A DNA stretch of 64,000 bases from Mucilaginibacter sp. OK098 (GTDB lineage: Bacteria > Bacteroidota > Bacteroidia > Sphingobacteriales > Sphingobacteriaceae): the NCBI RefSeq assembly GCF_900142915.1, contig NZ_FRCM01000002.1, positions 186,001 to 250,000 of the forward strand. The letters run 5' to 3'. Below, piece after piece: positions 22,686 to 31,660 of the stretch; within the stretch, counting starts at the first letter, position 1; every line of letters starts with the position of its first letter. Both the position numbers and the translations under genes were made by a program. The notes under the pieces are model-generated. The model saw only the letters and a list, made by a program, of their open reading frames with translations, was not told where the DNA came from and searched no databases.

Positions 22686-24593
22686 ATGAGTGATTCGATT
22701 AAACATGAATGCGGGGTTGCATTCATTCGACTGTTAAAGCCTCTTTCTTTTTACCAGGAAAAATACGGCACGGCCCTTTACGGCCTAAACAAACTTTACC
22801 TCTTAATGGAAAAACAACATAACCGCGGCCAGGATGGCGCCGGTGTTGCTACCATTAAGCTGGATATTGAACCTGGCAAGCGCTATATAAGCCGACATCG
22901 ATCGATGGCTTCGAATGCGGTTGCTGATATCTTTGAATATATTCAGAAGAAGTTTGCCGACATTCAAAAGGAGATGCCTGAAAAAATGGCGGATGCAGAA
23001 TGGCTCAAAGAGCACGTAAGCTTTACCGGCGAAGTGTTATTGGGCCATTTGCGTTATGGTACCCACGGCAAAAACAGCATTGAGAACTGCCACCCCTTTT
23101 TAAGGCAAAACAACTGGATGACCCGTAACCTGGTTATTGCCGGTAACTTTAACATGACCAATGTTGACGAGCTGCTTCAGCAACTTTACGACCTTGGCCA
23201 GCATCCTAAAGAAAAAGCCGATACCATAACCGTTCTTGAAAAAATAGGCCACTTTATTGATACCGAGAACCAGGGCTTGTTTGATCAGTACAAACGCGAA
23301 GGCCTGGATGATAACATCAAGATCAGCAAGCTGATTGCCAATGATATGGATGTTGCCAAAATCCTCCGGAAATCTGCAAAGAACTGGGATGGTGGTTATA
23401 CTATTGCCGGGATACTTGGCCATGGTGATGCATTTGTAATGCGCGACCCGGTTGGCATCCGGCCTGCTTACTATTATTACAATGATGAAATTGTGGTAGC
23501 AGCGTCTGAGCGCCCGGCTATACAAACCGCCTTTAATATCCCGATGGAGGAGATTAAGGAAATCAGGCCCGGCCATGCACTTATTGTAAAAAAGAACGGT
23601 AAAATAACGGAGGATATGTTTAGCGAGCCTGCTGAGAAAAAAGCATGTTCATTTGAACGCATCTATTTCTCTCGTGGCAGCGATGCTTCCATTTACCGTG
23701 AACGTAAGCAATTGGGCCGTTTACTTTGCGAGCAGATCCTGGAGAATGTTAATTACGATGTTAAAAACACCGTTTTCTCTTATATCCCAAACACTGCCGA
23801 AGTTGCCTTTTATGGCATGGTTGAGGGCGTACACAAATACATTAAAAAATATCAGCGCGATAAATTATTAAACCGCGACGATAAGATAAGTGAAGAAGAA
23901 TTAACCGAAGTGCTATCAATGGCGCCTCGGGTTGAGAAAATAGCTATTAAAGATGTTAAGCTGCGCACCTTTATTACGCAGGATGCGGACCGCAGCGAAA
24001 TGGTGGCCCACGTTTATGATACTACTTACGGATTGATAAAAAGGGACACCGATACGCTGGTTGTGCTGGATGATTCAATAGTTCGCGGTACAACGCTTAA
24101 ACAAAGCATCCTGAAGATCCTTGACAGGCTGGGCCCTAAAAAAATAGTGGTGGTTTCATCAGCACCGCAAATTCGTTTCCCTGATTGCTATGGCATTGAT
24201 ATGTCGCGCATGGGCGAGTTTGTTGCTTTTGAAGCGGCAATCAGTTTACTGAAGGATGCAGGCAAAGATGATGTAATATTAAAAGTATATCAGCAATGCA
24301 AGGATAGCGCGTCATTGCCTAAAGAAGAAGTTGAAAACTATGTAAAAGCCATTTATGAGCCATTTACAGACCAGGAAATTTCTGACCGTATTGCACAGAT
24401 CATTACCCCTAAAGAAATAAAAGCCGAAATAAAGGTATTGTATCAAACCCTTGATAATTTACACAAGGCTTGTCCTGATCATGAAGGCGATTGGTATTTC
24501 TCAGGCAACTACCCAACACCAGGCGGCAATAAGGTTGTTAACAAAGCCTTTGCAAACTGGATGGAAGGTAAAAATGCAAGAGGGTATAATTGA
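22686..24593 (+). CDS. Amidophosphoribosyltransferase-like class II glutamine amidotransferase
   Basis: 635 aa, longer than canonical PurF (about 470-510). Cys9 in HECGVAF can be the N-terminal nucleophile after propeptide removal. The glutaminase domain shows NRGQDGAGVAT, LLGHLRYGTHG and the GNFNMTN equivalent of the GN loop. The phosphoribosyltransferase domain has VVLDDSIVRGTTLKQS (about residue 458) with the PRPP loop. The extra length is in inserts and a C-terminal extension. It probably makes phosphoribosylamine from PRPP and glutamine, or a related reaction if a standard purF also exists elsewhere. Confidence 0.82.
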   Translation: MSDSIKHECGVAFIRLLKPLSFYQEKYGTALYGLNKLYLLMEKQHNRGQDGAGVATIKLDIEPGKRYISRHRSMASNAVADIFEYIQKKFADIQKEMPEKMADAEWLKEHVSFTGEVLLGHLRYGTHGKNSIENCHPFLRQNNWMTRNLVIAGNFNMTNVDELLQQLYDLGQHPKEKADTITVLEKIGHFIDTENQGLFDQYKREGLDDNIKISKLIANDMDVAKILRKSAKNWDGGYTIAGILGHGDAFVMRDPVGIRPAYYYYNDEIVVAASERPAIQTAFNIPMEEIKEIRPGHALIVKKNGKITEDMFSEPAEKKACSFERIYFSRGSDASIYRERKQLGRLLCEQILENVNYDVKNTVFSYIPNTAEVAFYGMVEGVHKYIKKYQRDKLLNRDDKISEEELTEVLSMAPRVEKIAIKDVKLRTFITQDADRSEMVAHVYDTTYGLIKRDTDTLVVLDDSIVRGTTLKQSILKILDRLGPKKIVVVSSAPQIRFPDCYGIDMSRMGEFVAFEAAISLLKDAGKDDVILKVYQQCKDSASLPKEEVENYVKAIYEPFTDQEISDRIAQIITPKEIKAEIKVLYQTLDNLHKACPDHEGDWYFSGNYPTPGGNKVVNKAFANWMEGKNARGYN

Positions 24594-24594
24594 G

Positions 24595-24741
24595 TCGGGA
24601 AAGTCCGGAAGTCGGAAAAGTCAGTAAAGTCCGAAAGTAAAATATAAAGCAGCCCGGTAGAATTATCTTCTACCGGGCTTTATTTTTGACTCTTTATCTG
24701 CCCAAGCCTTTCAGACTTTCGGACTTTCGGACTTCCCCCCT
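24595..24741. repeat. Inverted GGACTTTC-type arrays flanking a terminator
   Basis: The left arm (24595-24641, units AAGTCCG/AAGTCGG) and right arm (24711-24737, units GGACTTTC) are complementary. The right arm runs to within a few bases of the stop codon of the convergent gene at 24742. Confidence 0.65.
24651..24688 (+). terminator. Terminator of the PurF-like gene
   Basis: A 12-bp perfect stem AGCCCGGTAGAA / TTCTACCGGGCT with a 5-nt loop is followed by TTTATTTTTG. It sits in the middle of the inverted repeat arrays. Confidence 0.9.
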
Positions 24742-25065
24742 CTACCCTCTCATTCTTTTCGGGTTAATAGCAACCAGGAAGTTGATATTATCTGTTATAA
24801 TACTTTTTTCATCAGGCTGGTGCCCTTCGTTATTAAATGATTGTTTTAATCCTGAGCGGGCAGAGTTAAATACCTGCAAAACTATTTCAGGAGCTATTTT
24901 TACTGCAATAGCCGGATAATAATCCTTCTGAAGCTTTGATCTTCCGCTATCGTTAACCATGCTTAACTCCCAGCTGTCGTCCGCTTTAAAGCCGTGCTCT
25001 TTGGCAGCGTTCATTAAATCGTACAGGTACATCCGGGTTTGTGTTTCTATTGCTTGTTCGTTCAT
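24742..25065 (-). CDS. Conserved hypothetical protein
   Basis: 107 aa, soluble, with no signal peptide. The sequence starts MNEQAIETQTRMYLYDLMNA and contains WELSMVNDSGRSKLQKDYYP and a Lys/Arg-rich end (INPKRMRG). No family is recognised. A 40-aa basic protein is encoded 6 bp upstream on the same strand, so the two are probably cotranscribed. Confidence 0.6.
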   Translation of the reverse strand: MNEQAIETQTRMYLYDLMNAAKEHGFKADDSWELSMVNDSGRSKLQKDYYPAIAVKIAPEIVLQVFNSARSGLKQSFNNEGHQPDEKSIITDNINFLVAINPKRMRG

Positions 25066-25071
25066 GCTACG

Positions 25072-25194
25072 TTATTTTTTACCGTTTGATTCGGATTTTG
25101 ATCCTTTTTCCGACTGGTATGATGATACCTTTTTGTTTCCGTTTACGGCAGGCGCCTTTTTAACCTCTTTAACCGTTTTTCTGTCTTTGCTCAT
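25072..25194 (-). CDS. 40-aa basic, disordered small protein
   Basis: The frame MSKDRKTVKEVKKAPAV... ends in KSESNGKK and is Lys/Ser-rich throughout. Codon usage is normal, and the start and stop lie cleanly between two genes. Similar short Lys-rich MSKDRKTVKEVKK-type proteins are known in Sphingobacteriaceae from memory; the function is unknown. The gap 25195-25496 upstream holds no other visible feature. Confidence 0.55.
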   Translation of the reverse strand: MSKDRKTVKEVKKAPAVNGNKKVSSYQSEKGSKSESNGKK

Positions 25195-25496
25195 AGTGGT
25201 AATGATTTAGTAATTTATTTTTTAATAGATCCGGGTAACGGCAGAATGATAATCAGATCATCGTTATACTGATGAAATCCTGGTTTAACATGCAAGTACT
25301 TAACGTTACCTGTGTTATAACGTAAATACTGTTATATTATTAGCTAACTTTTAGAAAATGCTCCAAAATAAATAAGCAAAGTCAAATACAGATATAGCCT
25401 GTAAAACAGAATTTCTTAAAGATAACTTTTATTCCCGAAATGGGGAGTTTTAAAAATACTTTATCACAGCCGGAAGCCATCCTTCCGATAAATTAA

Positions 25497-25943
25497 CTAT
25501 ACACCAAATTGCCTTAAATGATGATCCAGGTGTTTGTACTGAAGCGCATTCCATTCATCAACAGTTAGCGGACCGAAAAAAGGGTGGGGCTTTTTTGTTA
25601 ATACATCCGGTCCTGTGGTGAACCGTTTAACCAATTCAATTAAAGAGGTCTTTTCTGTATCAAAACCCCTGTCATTTTTAATTTTGGCTTCCCGCATTGT
25701 TGGCAGGTTACGTTCAAATGGTTCTTCATTTATCACCTTTTTCTTAGCCATGCGGCCAAAAAGCAGGGCAATTAACCCGCCTTTGGTATTTAATTCGCCA
25801 AAAGCTATCTGTATTGGCACCTGGCAATGGGCCAGCATTTGCGATACATTCATTTTACCCCATAAGGCAGGGGTTGATGGCGTGAGTTTATTTATACGCT
25901 CAATAAATGCAGGGTTAATGGTCGGGGAGAAAATACTTTCCAT
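25497..25943 (-). CDS. DUF1569 (DinB-like) protein
   Basis: 148 aa. The pattern LWGKMNVSQMLAHCQVPIQ near residue 30, NLPTMREAKI in the middle and HPFFGPLTVDEWNALQYKHLDHHLRQFG (part) at the end is typical of DUF1569, a DinB-superfamily four-helix bundle with conserved His residues (H40 and the HLDHHL motif) that may bind a metal. A thiol or bacillithiol transferase role is possible by superfamily but not shown. Confidence 0.8.
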   Translation of the reverse strand: MESIFSPTINPAFIERINKLTPSTPALWGKMNVSQMLAHCQVPIQIAFGELNTKGGLIALLFGRMAKKKVINEEPFERNLPTMREAKIKNDRGFDTEKTSLIELVKRFTTGPDVLTKKPHPFFGPLTVDEWNALQYKHLDHHLRQFGV

Positions 25944-26001
25944 AATAAGGTTAATAACGGTTTAAATATAATAAAAACTGACTCCTATCCCTTCTCCACC
26001 C

Positions 26002-26053
26002 AATGCCTAATGACTAATGACTAATGACTAATGACTAATGACTAATGACTAAT
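26002..26053. repeat. Perfect TAATGAC heptamer array
   Basis: About seven consecutive copies of the 7-bp unit CTAATGA are nearly perfect. It is one-armed and ends 7 bp before the stop codon of the LysE gene. The unit is the same as at 7074-7153, 28661-28777 and 63981-64000. Confidence 0.85.
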
Positions 26054-26060
26054 TCCCCCC

Positions 26061-26714
26061 TCACGCACCCGGAGGTGAAAAAACAAAGTTAGTTACCAAT
26101 TTATCAAGCAGCACAAGCGAGGCTATAATTAGCGCTATACCTGCAAGCTGGTTAAGGCGATGTACAAACTTTACGGAGATCCTGTCGCGCAGCTTATCGG
26201 CATAAAAAGCTTTGGTAGTATCAAGGCCAAACTGCACTATAAGAATGGTTAAAAACATTATAGCAATTTTAGCCGACCGGTGAGGAACGCCTTCATGATA
26301 AACCGTGCTTGCCGCGCCTATCACAATAGTCCAATGAAATAAAATTGTGGGGTTGAAAATACACATCACAAAGCCCTTCAAAAAATAGCCAGCGCGATGG
26401 AGGTTAGTGGGGACAGTGTTTTTATAATTGATCTCGGATTTTTTAAACATGTAATAGATGCCTATTGCAAACAAAATGGCGCTGCCAAATACGCCCGCGT
26501 AGGTTTTATCATGAGCCGTAATATCAAAGTATTGCGAACCGAACAAAATAGCGCCCACAAATACCATATCGCTGCAAACCACTCCCAAAGCAAGTGCAAC
26601 ACCTGCATGGAAGCCTTTTTCGATACTGGTTTTTATTAAAGCAAAAAAAACCGGGCCAGTTAAAAACGTTAACACTAATCCAAACCCAATACCCGAAATA
26701 ACAGCTTCTATCAT
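26061..26714 (-). CDS. LysE/RhtB family exporter
   Basis: 217 aa with about six membrane segments. The family hallmark is the N-terminal GFGLVLTFLTGPVFFALIKTSIEKG (part) with the conserved Gly-Pro. AGVALALGVVCSDMVF and IFNPTILFHWT follow. LysE-type proteins export amino acids or related small metabolites across the inner membrane; the substrate here is not known. It is transcribed alone and preceded by AT-rich sequence shared with the divergent sugar transporter. Confidence 0.85.
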   Translation of the reverse strand: MIEAVISGIGFGLVLTFLTGPVFFALIKTSIEKGFHAGVALALGVVCSDMVFVGAILFGSQYFDITAHDKTYAGVFGSAILFAIGIYYMFKKSEINYKNTVPTNLHRAGYFLKGFVMCIFNPTILFHWTIVIGAASTVYHEGVPHRSAKIAIMFLTILIVQFGLDTTKAFYADKLRDRISVKFVHRLNQLAGIALIIASLVLLDKLVTNFVFSPPGA

Positions 26715-26889
26715 TAATTAAGGCTTACGTGCCGGTTAAAATAAAAAAATGCAGCACGAATATGCAATTTTATATGGTAAACAACCAAACTTAAATTTGT
26801 GATTTAATTAATTAAAAATATAGCAGAATTGCAAAAAATAGTTATGTTTAGTGTTTCAAATACACAGTTTGTATAAACCTAATTAAACA

Positions 26890-28659
26890 ATGGAACAAAA
26901 TAAAACAAAAAGTTACGGTACAGCATTGTACACAATCATTACTGTATTTTTCTTTTGGGGCTTTCATGCTGCATCAAATGGCATTTTTATACCTTTTTGC
27001 AAAGCACACTTCAGTCTTTCTCAATTTGAATCACAATTAATTGACTACACTTTTTATGGAGGGTATTTCATCGGCTCACTAGTGCTGTATCTTGCTTCTC
27101 AAATTAAGAAAGTTGATATAATGAATAAGCTGGGCTACAAAAATGGCATTATTGTAGGTCTTGTACTTTCGGCATTTGGCGCTGTATTAATGGTTCCAGC
27201 TGTAAACTCAGGGGCTTTTGGTTTTATTTTAATTGCCGATTTTGTTATTGCCCTTGGCTTCTCTTTACAGCAAACCGCTGCAAATCCATTCGTAATTGTT
27301 TTAGGCACGCCAGAAACCGGCACACACCGTTTAAACCTTGCCGGAGGAGTGAACAACTTTGGAAGTATTTTGGGTCCGGTTGCTATAAGTCTTATATTAT
27401 TTGGTAGCGCAAGCAATCATTTACCTGCTGCTGATGTTAAAATAACTTCAATTAACAATGCTTATTTAATACTTGCAGCACTGTTTATTGCTGTGGCTAT
27501 TTTCTTTTGGTTCTCAAAATTACCAAAGGTTACCAGTGATGAGCAGATAGAAACAAGTAAAAAAACCTACGGACCGCTTACTTTTATTTTCGTAGCCTTT
27601 GTGCTAATATTTATTGCCCCACCGATAAGCGATTTTGTAGCGACCTCGATGACGCATAATCAGGCGGTTTTGAGCATTCCGCATTTAAATGATATTACTT
27701 CAGAAAATATTGATCATACAAAATTTGCCACTCCGGGGTTGAAAGCTGGAGTAATGGAATATGTTCACTCTGCTGGATTAATTAAATCATACATCGTATA
27801 TTTTGCATTGATCGTAATTTTATCTGCATTGTTTGTTTCATTAAAATCATCCGGTAAAAATAAAGAAGGCTGGGGCGCAATGCAATATCCACAGTTAATT
27901 TATGGTATGATAGCCATATTTACTTATGTAGGTGTTGAGGTAACTATTCAAAGTAATCTTGGCGCATTGGTTAAAACACCTGAGTTTGGTGGCTATGATA
28001 CCGATCATATTGCTCCTTTTATCTCATTATATTGGGGTAGTTTAATGATAGGCAGGTGGACGGGTGCTCTTGCAGCCTTTAAAATGTCAAAAATGACTAA
28101 AAATATTTTGACTATAGTTGTACCATTTGTAGCATTTGGAATAGTGTTATTTGTAAACCACATAAGCGGTCAGGATGTTAGTAAATTATATATTTATGGT
28201 ATTTGTGTAGCAGTACTGATAGTAGGATTCCTTGTCGGTCAGCAAAAGCCAGTACTTACACTTACTATTTTTGGTTTATTGGGCGTACTTTGCATGATAG
28301 TAGGCTTATTAAATACCGGCATGGTTGGTTTGCTTGCTTTTCTTAGCGGAGGCCTTTGCTGTTCAATTATGTGGCCTTCAATATTTGCGCTATCTATTAC
28401 CGGCCTGGGCAAATATACCAGCCAGGGTTCATCCTTCTTAATTATGATGATCCTGGGAGGTTCTATCATTCCACCATTACAAGGGATCTTAGCTGATACA
28501 GCACAACATGCTGTGAGTGGTATGAGCGGTATTCACATATCATACATAGTTCCGGTATTTTGTTTTGCTTACCTGGCATTCTTTGCATGGAAAGCCGGCT
28601 CTGAGCTTAAAAAACAAGGTATTGATATTGATCACGTGCAAGCTTCAGGCGGGCACTAA
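26890..28659 (+). CDS. FucP-type sugar MFS transporter, enlarged
   Basis: 589 aa against about 430 for FucP. The first half has [17 protein letters not shown], the FucP-like [30 protein letters not shown] and [16 protein letters not shown]. The extra length is a roughly 110-residue insert between TM6 and TM7 (around [15 protein letters not shown]) plus added hydrophobic segments. The second half has [16 protein letters not shown] and [14 protein letters not shown]. It probably imports a hexose, fucose or related sugar with protons. No sugar catabolic gene is adjacent. Confidence 0.85.
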   Translation: MEQNKTKSYGTALYTIITVFFFWGFHAASNGIFIPFCKAHFSLSQFESQLIDYTFYGGYFIGSLVLYLASQIKKVDIMNKLGYKNGIIVGLVLSAFGAVLMVPAVNSGAFGFILIADFVIALGFSLQQTAANPFVIVLGTPETGTHRLNLAGGVNNFGSILGPVAISLILFGSASNHLPAADVKITSINNAYLILAALFIAVAIFFWFSKLPKVTSDEQIETSKKTYGPLTFIFVAFVLIFIAPPISDFVATSMTHNQAVLSIPHLNDITSENIDHTKFATPGLKAGVMEYVHSAGLIKSYIVYFALIVILSALFVSLKSSGKNKEGWGAMQYPQLIYGMIAIFTYVGVEVTIQSNLGALVKTPEFGGYDTDHIAPFISLYWGSLMIGRWTGALAAFKMSKMTKNILTIVVPFVAFGIVLFVNHISGQDVSKLYIYGICVAVLIVGFLVGQQKPVLTLTIFGLLGVLCMIVGLLNTGMVGLLAFLSGGLCCSIMWPSIFALSITGLGKYTSQGSSFLIMMILGGSIIPPLQGILADTAQHAVSGMSGIHISYIVPVFCFAYLAFFAWKAGSELKKQGIDIDHVQASGGH

Positions 28660-28660
28660 C

Positions 28661-28777
28661 TGATCATTAGTCATTATGTCATTGGTCATTTGTACTATCG
28701 GGATCCGAAGCAAATGATCAATGACATTTTACTTAATGACAACCACTTCAATGACTAATGACAACTGACCAATGACC
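28661..28777. repeat. Inverted TAATGAC arrays running into a start codon
   Basis: The left arm (28663-28691, GTCATTA units) starts just after the transporter stop. The right arm (28713-28777, AATGACA, AATGACT, AATGACC units) includes the ATG at 28772 that starts the dCMP deaminase gene. Confidence 0.75.
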
Positions 28778-29233
28778 AAACTAAGTTTCAACCATATTTT
28801 CATGAACCTGGCAACCGACCTGGCTAAGCGCTCACACTGCGTTAAAGCCCAGGTCGGTGCCGTTTTAGCCAAGGATACAAGGATTATCTCTATAGGATAT
28901 AACGGCCCCCCAGCGCACACCCACAACTGCGATGAAGAATGGCCCGGCACAGGCTGCCCGCGCGATTCAAAAGGTAGCTGCTCTCTTGCTTTGCATGCCG
29001 AAGAAAACGCCATACTTTATGCTGTAAAAAACGGCGCGAATCTGGAAGGTGCAACACTGTACACTACACTATCGCCATGCCTGCCATGTGCAAGGCTAAT
29101 TTATTCGGCGGGGGTTAAAAAGGTATTTTTTGATAAATCATATGCAGCCTACAAAGGCCTCGCAAGTGATGAAGGTGTCGACTTTTTAAATAAATTTGGA
29201 GTAAGCGCGGTAAAATTCTCTGAGGGTGATTAG
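28772..29233 (+). CDS. dCMP deaminase / cytidine-type deaminase
   Basis: 153 aa. The zinc site is seen as LHAEENAI (His and catalytic Glu) and SPCLPCARLI (two Cys); an N-terminal KRSHCVKAQVGAVL and YNGPPAHTHNCDEEWPGTGC add the second zinc ligands typical of dCMP deaminases. It converts dCMP to dUMP for thymidylate synthesis. The start codon is the last ATGACC unit of a repeat array, and the length fits homologs starting M-x-K-x-SF. Its stop is followed by another array. Confidence 0.88.
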   Translation: MTKLSFNHIFMNLATDLAKRSHCVKAQVGAVLAKDTRIISIGYNGPPAHTHNCDEEWPGTGCPRDSKGSCSLALHAEENAILYAVKNGANLEGATLYTTLSPCLPCARLIYSAGVKKVFFDKSYAAYKGLASDEGVDFLNKFGVSAVKFSEGD

Positions 29234-29326
29234 AGATTGGAGGCTGGAGATTAGTTATTTCCAGCGTAAAGATTTTGCATCATTTTAATTGCCAGTCTCC
29301 AATCACTAACCTCTAATAATCCTGTT
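29231..29326. repeat. Inverted GGAGATTAG / CTAACCTCTAAT arrays
   Basis: The left arm 29231-29255 overlaps the deaminase stop region. The right arm 29298-29326 (CAGTCTCCAATCACTAACC) is its rough complement. It lies between convergent genes. Confidence 0.55.
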
Positions 29327-29330
29327 AATC

Positions 29331-30008
29331 CTAATAATTCCCTAAATCGTGTACCTTTTCCAACGCAAAATCTAATTGCTGTTCAGGGGTAAGGTTTGTA
29401 TTATCCAATATTATAGCATCTTCAGCTCTTACCAGCGGGCTTTCTGTACGGGTGGTGTCCTGGTAATCCCGATGGGCTATGTTCTCAAAAACCTCTTCTA
29501 AAGTAATATCTGGGTTTTTAGGCAGCATCTCTTTATAACGCCTTTCAGCTCTTACTTTAGGGTCGGCTGTCATAAAAATTTTAAGCGGTGCATCAGGAAA
29601 AACGGCGGTACCTATATCTCGCCCGTCCATTACAATATTTTTCGATTTGCCCATCCGCTGCTGCTGCTTCACCATCTCTTTGCGTACCTCGCGGATAGCC
29701 GACACAGCGCTTACCGTTTCGGAAACAGGCATCAGCCTGATCTCATCAGATACCTCTTCATCATTTAAGGTGATGTGCGTTTGGTAATCGCGCGAATGAA
29801 AATTTAAATGGATCTTTTCCAGCGCTTCGGCAATCTGTTCGTGATTATTAAGGTCTACATTATTCCTTAAAAAGTATAATGCTACCGCACGATACATTGC
29901 ACCGCTATCAACATAAATAAAATGAAGTTTTTTGGCTAAAGCCTTTGCCAGGGTGCTTTTTCCGCACGATGAATAGCCATCAATGGCAACTATGATGTTG
30001 TTACTCAT
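29331..30008 (-). CDS. cmk: (d)CMP kinase
   Basis: 225 aa. The P-loop GYSSCGKSTLAKALA, YVDSGAMYRAVALYFL, the substrate motif MDGRDIGTAVFPDAPLK and the LID region RAERRYKEM identify cytidylate kinase. It phosphorylates CMP and dCMP with ATP. It is convergent with the dCMP deaminase gene, and both act on dCMP. Confidence 0.95.
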   Translation of the reverse strand: MSNNIIVAIDGYSSCGKSTLAKALAKKLHFIYVDSGAMYRAVALYFLRNNVDLNNHEQIAEALEKIHLNFHSRDYQTHITLNDEEVSDEIRLMPVSETVSAVSAIREVRKEMVKQQQRMGKSKNIVMDGRDIGTAVFPDAPLKIFMTADPKVRAERRYKEMLPKNPDITLEEVFENIAHRDYQDTTRTESPLVRAEDAIILDNTNLTPEQQLDFALEKVHDLGNY

Positions 30009-30029
30009 GAGCAGCTAAAATAGGGAAAA

Positions 30030-30107
30030 GTTGGCAGTTGACAGTAAACAGTGGGCAGTTTTTTATTTGCCTTACTGCAAACTACTCACCGCAAACTGCA
30101 AACTTTC
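30030..30107. repeat. Inverted CAGTTTGC / GCAAACT arrays
   Basis: Left TTGGCAGTTGACAGTAAACAG (30031-30050) and repeated CAGT units face a right arm of ACTGCAA and GCAAACT units (30076-30107). They lie between the divergent cmk and arfB genes. Confidence 0.5.
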
Positions 30108-30120
30108 ACTAAATTCGCCC

Positions 30121-30531
30121 ATGAATTTTACTAAAGCCGACCTGCAAAAAGAAACTACTTACAAAGCATCCCGCAGCGGCGGAAAAGGCGGTCAGAATGT
30201 TAATAAGGTATCCAGCAAGGTTGAATTGCTTTTTTCAGTAAATAACTCGTTGTTGTTTACTGATGAAGAGAAGGTGCTATTGAATGAAAAACTGCAATCA
30301 CGTTTAAATAAGGACGGACTGGTACAAGTAATTTGCGATGAAGAACGCAGCCAGTACTTAAACAAAGAGAAGGCTATTGAAAGGCTAACCGTATTATTAA
30401 CCAAAGCGCTTCATAAACCCAAAGTACGCAAAGCAACCAAAGTAAGTAAAGCTTCTAAAGCCGCCCGCCTCGAATCAAAAAAAATAAATTCCGCTAAAAA
30501 AGAAAACAGGAAGAAGAGTTTCGAGGATTAG
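30121..30531 (+). CDS. arfB: Peptidyl-tRNA hydrolase ArfB (YaeJ), ribosome rescue factor
   Basis: 136 aa from the ATG at 30121; a longer frame from 30031 only reads the repeat array. The RF-1 type domain has SRSGGKGGQNVNKVSSKVEL with the catalytic GGQ, and the C-terminal tail is Lys/Arg-rich (KVRKATKVSKASKAARLESKK, part), as needed to enter the mRNA channel of stalled ribosomes. TAAATTCG ends a few nt before the ATG. A repeat array follows the stop. Confidence 0.9.
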   Translation: MNFTKADLQKETTYKASRSGGKGGQNVNKVSSKVELLFSVNNSLLFTDEEKVLLNEKLQSRLNKDGLVQVICDEERSQYLNKEKAIERLTVLLTKALHKPKVRKATKVSKASKAARLESKKINSAKKENRKKSFED

Positions 30532-30532
30532 T

Positions 30533-30600
30533 TCATGGTTGATGGTTCATAGTTCATGGCAGCTTCGCTCCTTTTACTATGAACTATGAACCATGAACCA
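30533..30600. repeat. Inverted GAACTATGAACCATG arrays
   Basis: Left 30533-30559 (GTTCATGGTTGATGG units) pairs with right 30577-30600 (ATGAACTATGAACC units), period 7. It separates two convergent genes and ends 2 bp before the stop codon at 30602. Confidence 0.7.
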
Positions 30601-30601
30601 A

Positions 30602-31579
30602 TTACTTAAACCTATACAACGCCGTTACACTCCCCCATTGTTCAGAGCGTACCATTTCTTTAACTTCTTTGGTATGAAATATAGCTGCTGCGTCAATTAC
30701 AAAACGGCCTGTGGTAAATGCAACGCCAAATTGATTACTAAAAATAAAAGGCTCTTTATTGCGCGTTATTTCCTGGCTGTTAGGATCATCGTGCTTATTA
30801 AACAGGCCGCCCTGTATAGTAGCATCATAGGCTACGTAATTAAATAGCGGTTTGTAATAAAAAAATATTTCGTGCGCATGAAGCGGAGTTACTGTTTGGT
30901 TCCTGATAGCTGTACTTTGCGTACTTACCGAGTTAAATAACTGGTTAAATGATCCTAACCGCACCATGGGGCCAACACCAAGGCCGCTAAAACCATTGCC
31001 TAAATTCAAATAGCTTGCTAAAGAAACGTCAATCCATCCCCCTCTTGCTAACAGCCTGTTATATTCAGCAGATAGATTTAGCTGTGCTTCATTTTGAATT
31101 TGGAACTGCCAGCCGGTTGGGTGATAAAAACCAAAATTATCGTGTACATAATCCTGTACCTCTTTACCAAAAGCACCTGGCCCTATGATACCTAACTGGA
31201 CGCCAATTTTTAAATTACTCTCGTCTTTATATAAAAAATTCAGTGTTGCTCCTGCATATAAATAAGCGGCAAACGGGCGGTCGACCAAATTGGGCTGATC
31301 AGCGCCCTGGAAAAAAACACTGCCGCTTTGCGGATTATATATTTTTTGCCCAATCTCAAAACCAAGTACTTTGTTAATCAGCCTGGTGCTATCACCGCCT
31401 TTAACTTTTAAGGCATGCCTGTAATGAATATATATGCCATCGGTATAATACCTGTCTGATCCCTGGCCCAAATACGAGTCGTTATCAGTCTGGATCCCTA
31501 TTTCATTATTATGTGATTGTGCAAAAACGTTTACAGCGCAAAAAAGGCTGATAAGGAAAGTAAATAGTTTAATTCTCAT
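30602..31579 (-). CDS. LpxR-family lipid A deacylase-like outer membrane protein
   Basis: 325 aa. A signal peptide (MRIKLFTFLISLFCAVNVFAQ) and the N-terminal NEIGIQTDNDSYLGQGSDRYY motif with conserved Asn/Asp, then YTDGIYIHYRH, match the LpxR family; the aromatic C-terminal strand ending VTALYRFK fits a beta barrel. LpxR removes the 3' acyloxyacyl chain of lipid A. Whether this homolog is active is not clear. It would sit in the outer membrane. Confidence 0.82.
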   Translation of the reverse strand: MRIKLFTFLISLFCAVNVFAQSHNNEIGIQTDNDSYLGQGSDRYYTDGIYIHYRHALKVKGGDSTRLINKVLGFEIGQKIYNPQSGSVFFQGADQPNLVDRPFAAYLYAGATLNFLYKDESNLKIGVQLGIIGPGAFGKEVQDYVHDNFGFYHPTGWQFQIQNEAQLNLSAEYNRLLARGGWIDVSLASYLNLGNGFSGLGVGPMVRLGSFNQLFNSVSTQSTAIRNQTVTPLHAHEIFFYYKPLFNYVAYDATIQGGLFNKHDDPNSQEITRNKEPFIFSNQFGVAFTTGRFVIDAAAIFHTKEVKEMVRSEQWGSVTALYRFK

Positions 31580-31614
31580 CCGGTTGGTTTTGGGGATTAA
31601 CCGTCTAAAATAGC

Positions 31615-31640
31615 AAAAGCCCCGACAATTCAGGGCTTTT
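31615..31640 (-). terminator. Terminator after the outer-membrane protein gene
   Basis: AAAAGCCC (31615-31622) and GGGCTTTT (31633-31640) form a hairpin with T-rich sequence on both strands. It lies 21 bp after the stop of the gene at 31661. Confidence 0.7.
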
Positions 31641-31660
31641 TAAAATATTTTATCTTATTG

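Noticed and set aside
23100..23576. 158-aa minus-strand frame
   Set aside because: Antisense to the glutaminase domain of the PurF-like gene, with no recognisable domain.
26002..26053. Possible CRISPR array
   Set aside because: The units are 7 bp with no spacers and there are no cas genes anywhere in the window.
30031..30120. N-terminal extension of ArfB
   Set aside because: It is a translation of the CAGTTTGC repeat array; the family starts at the ATG at 30121.
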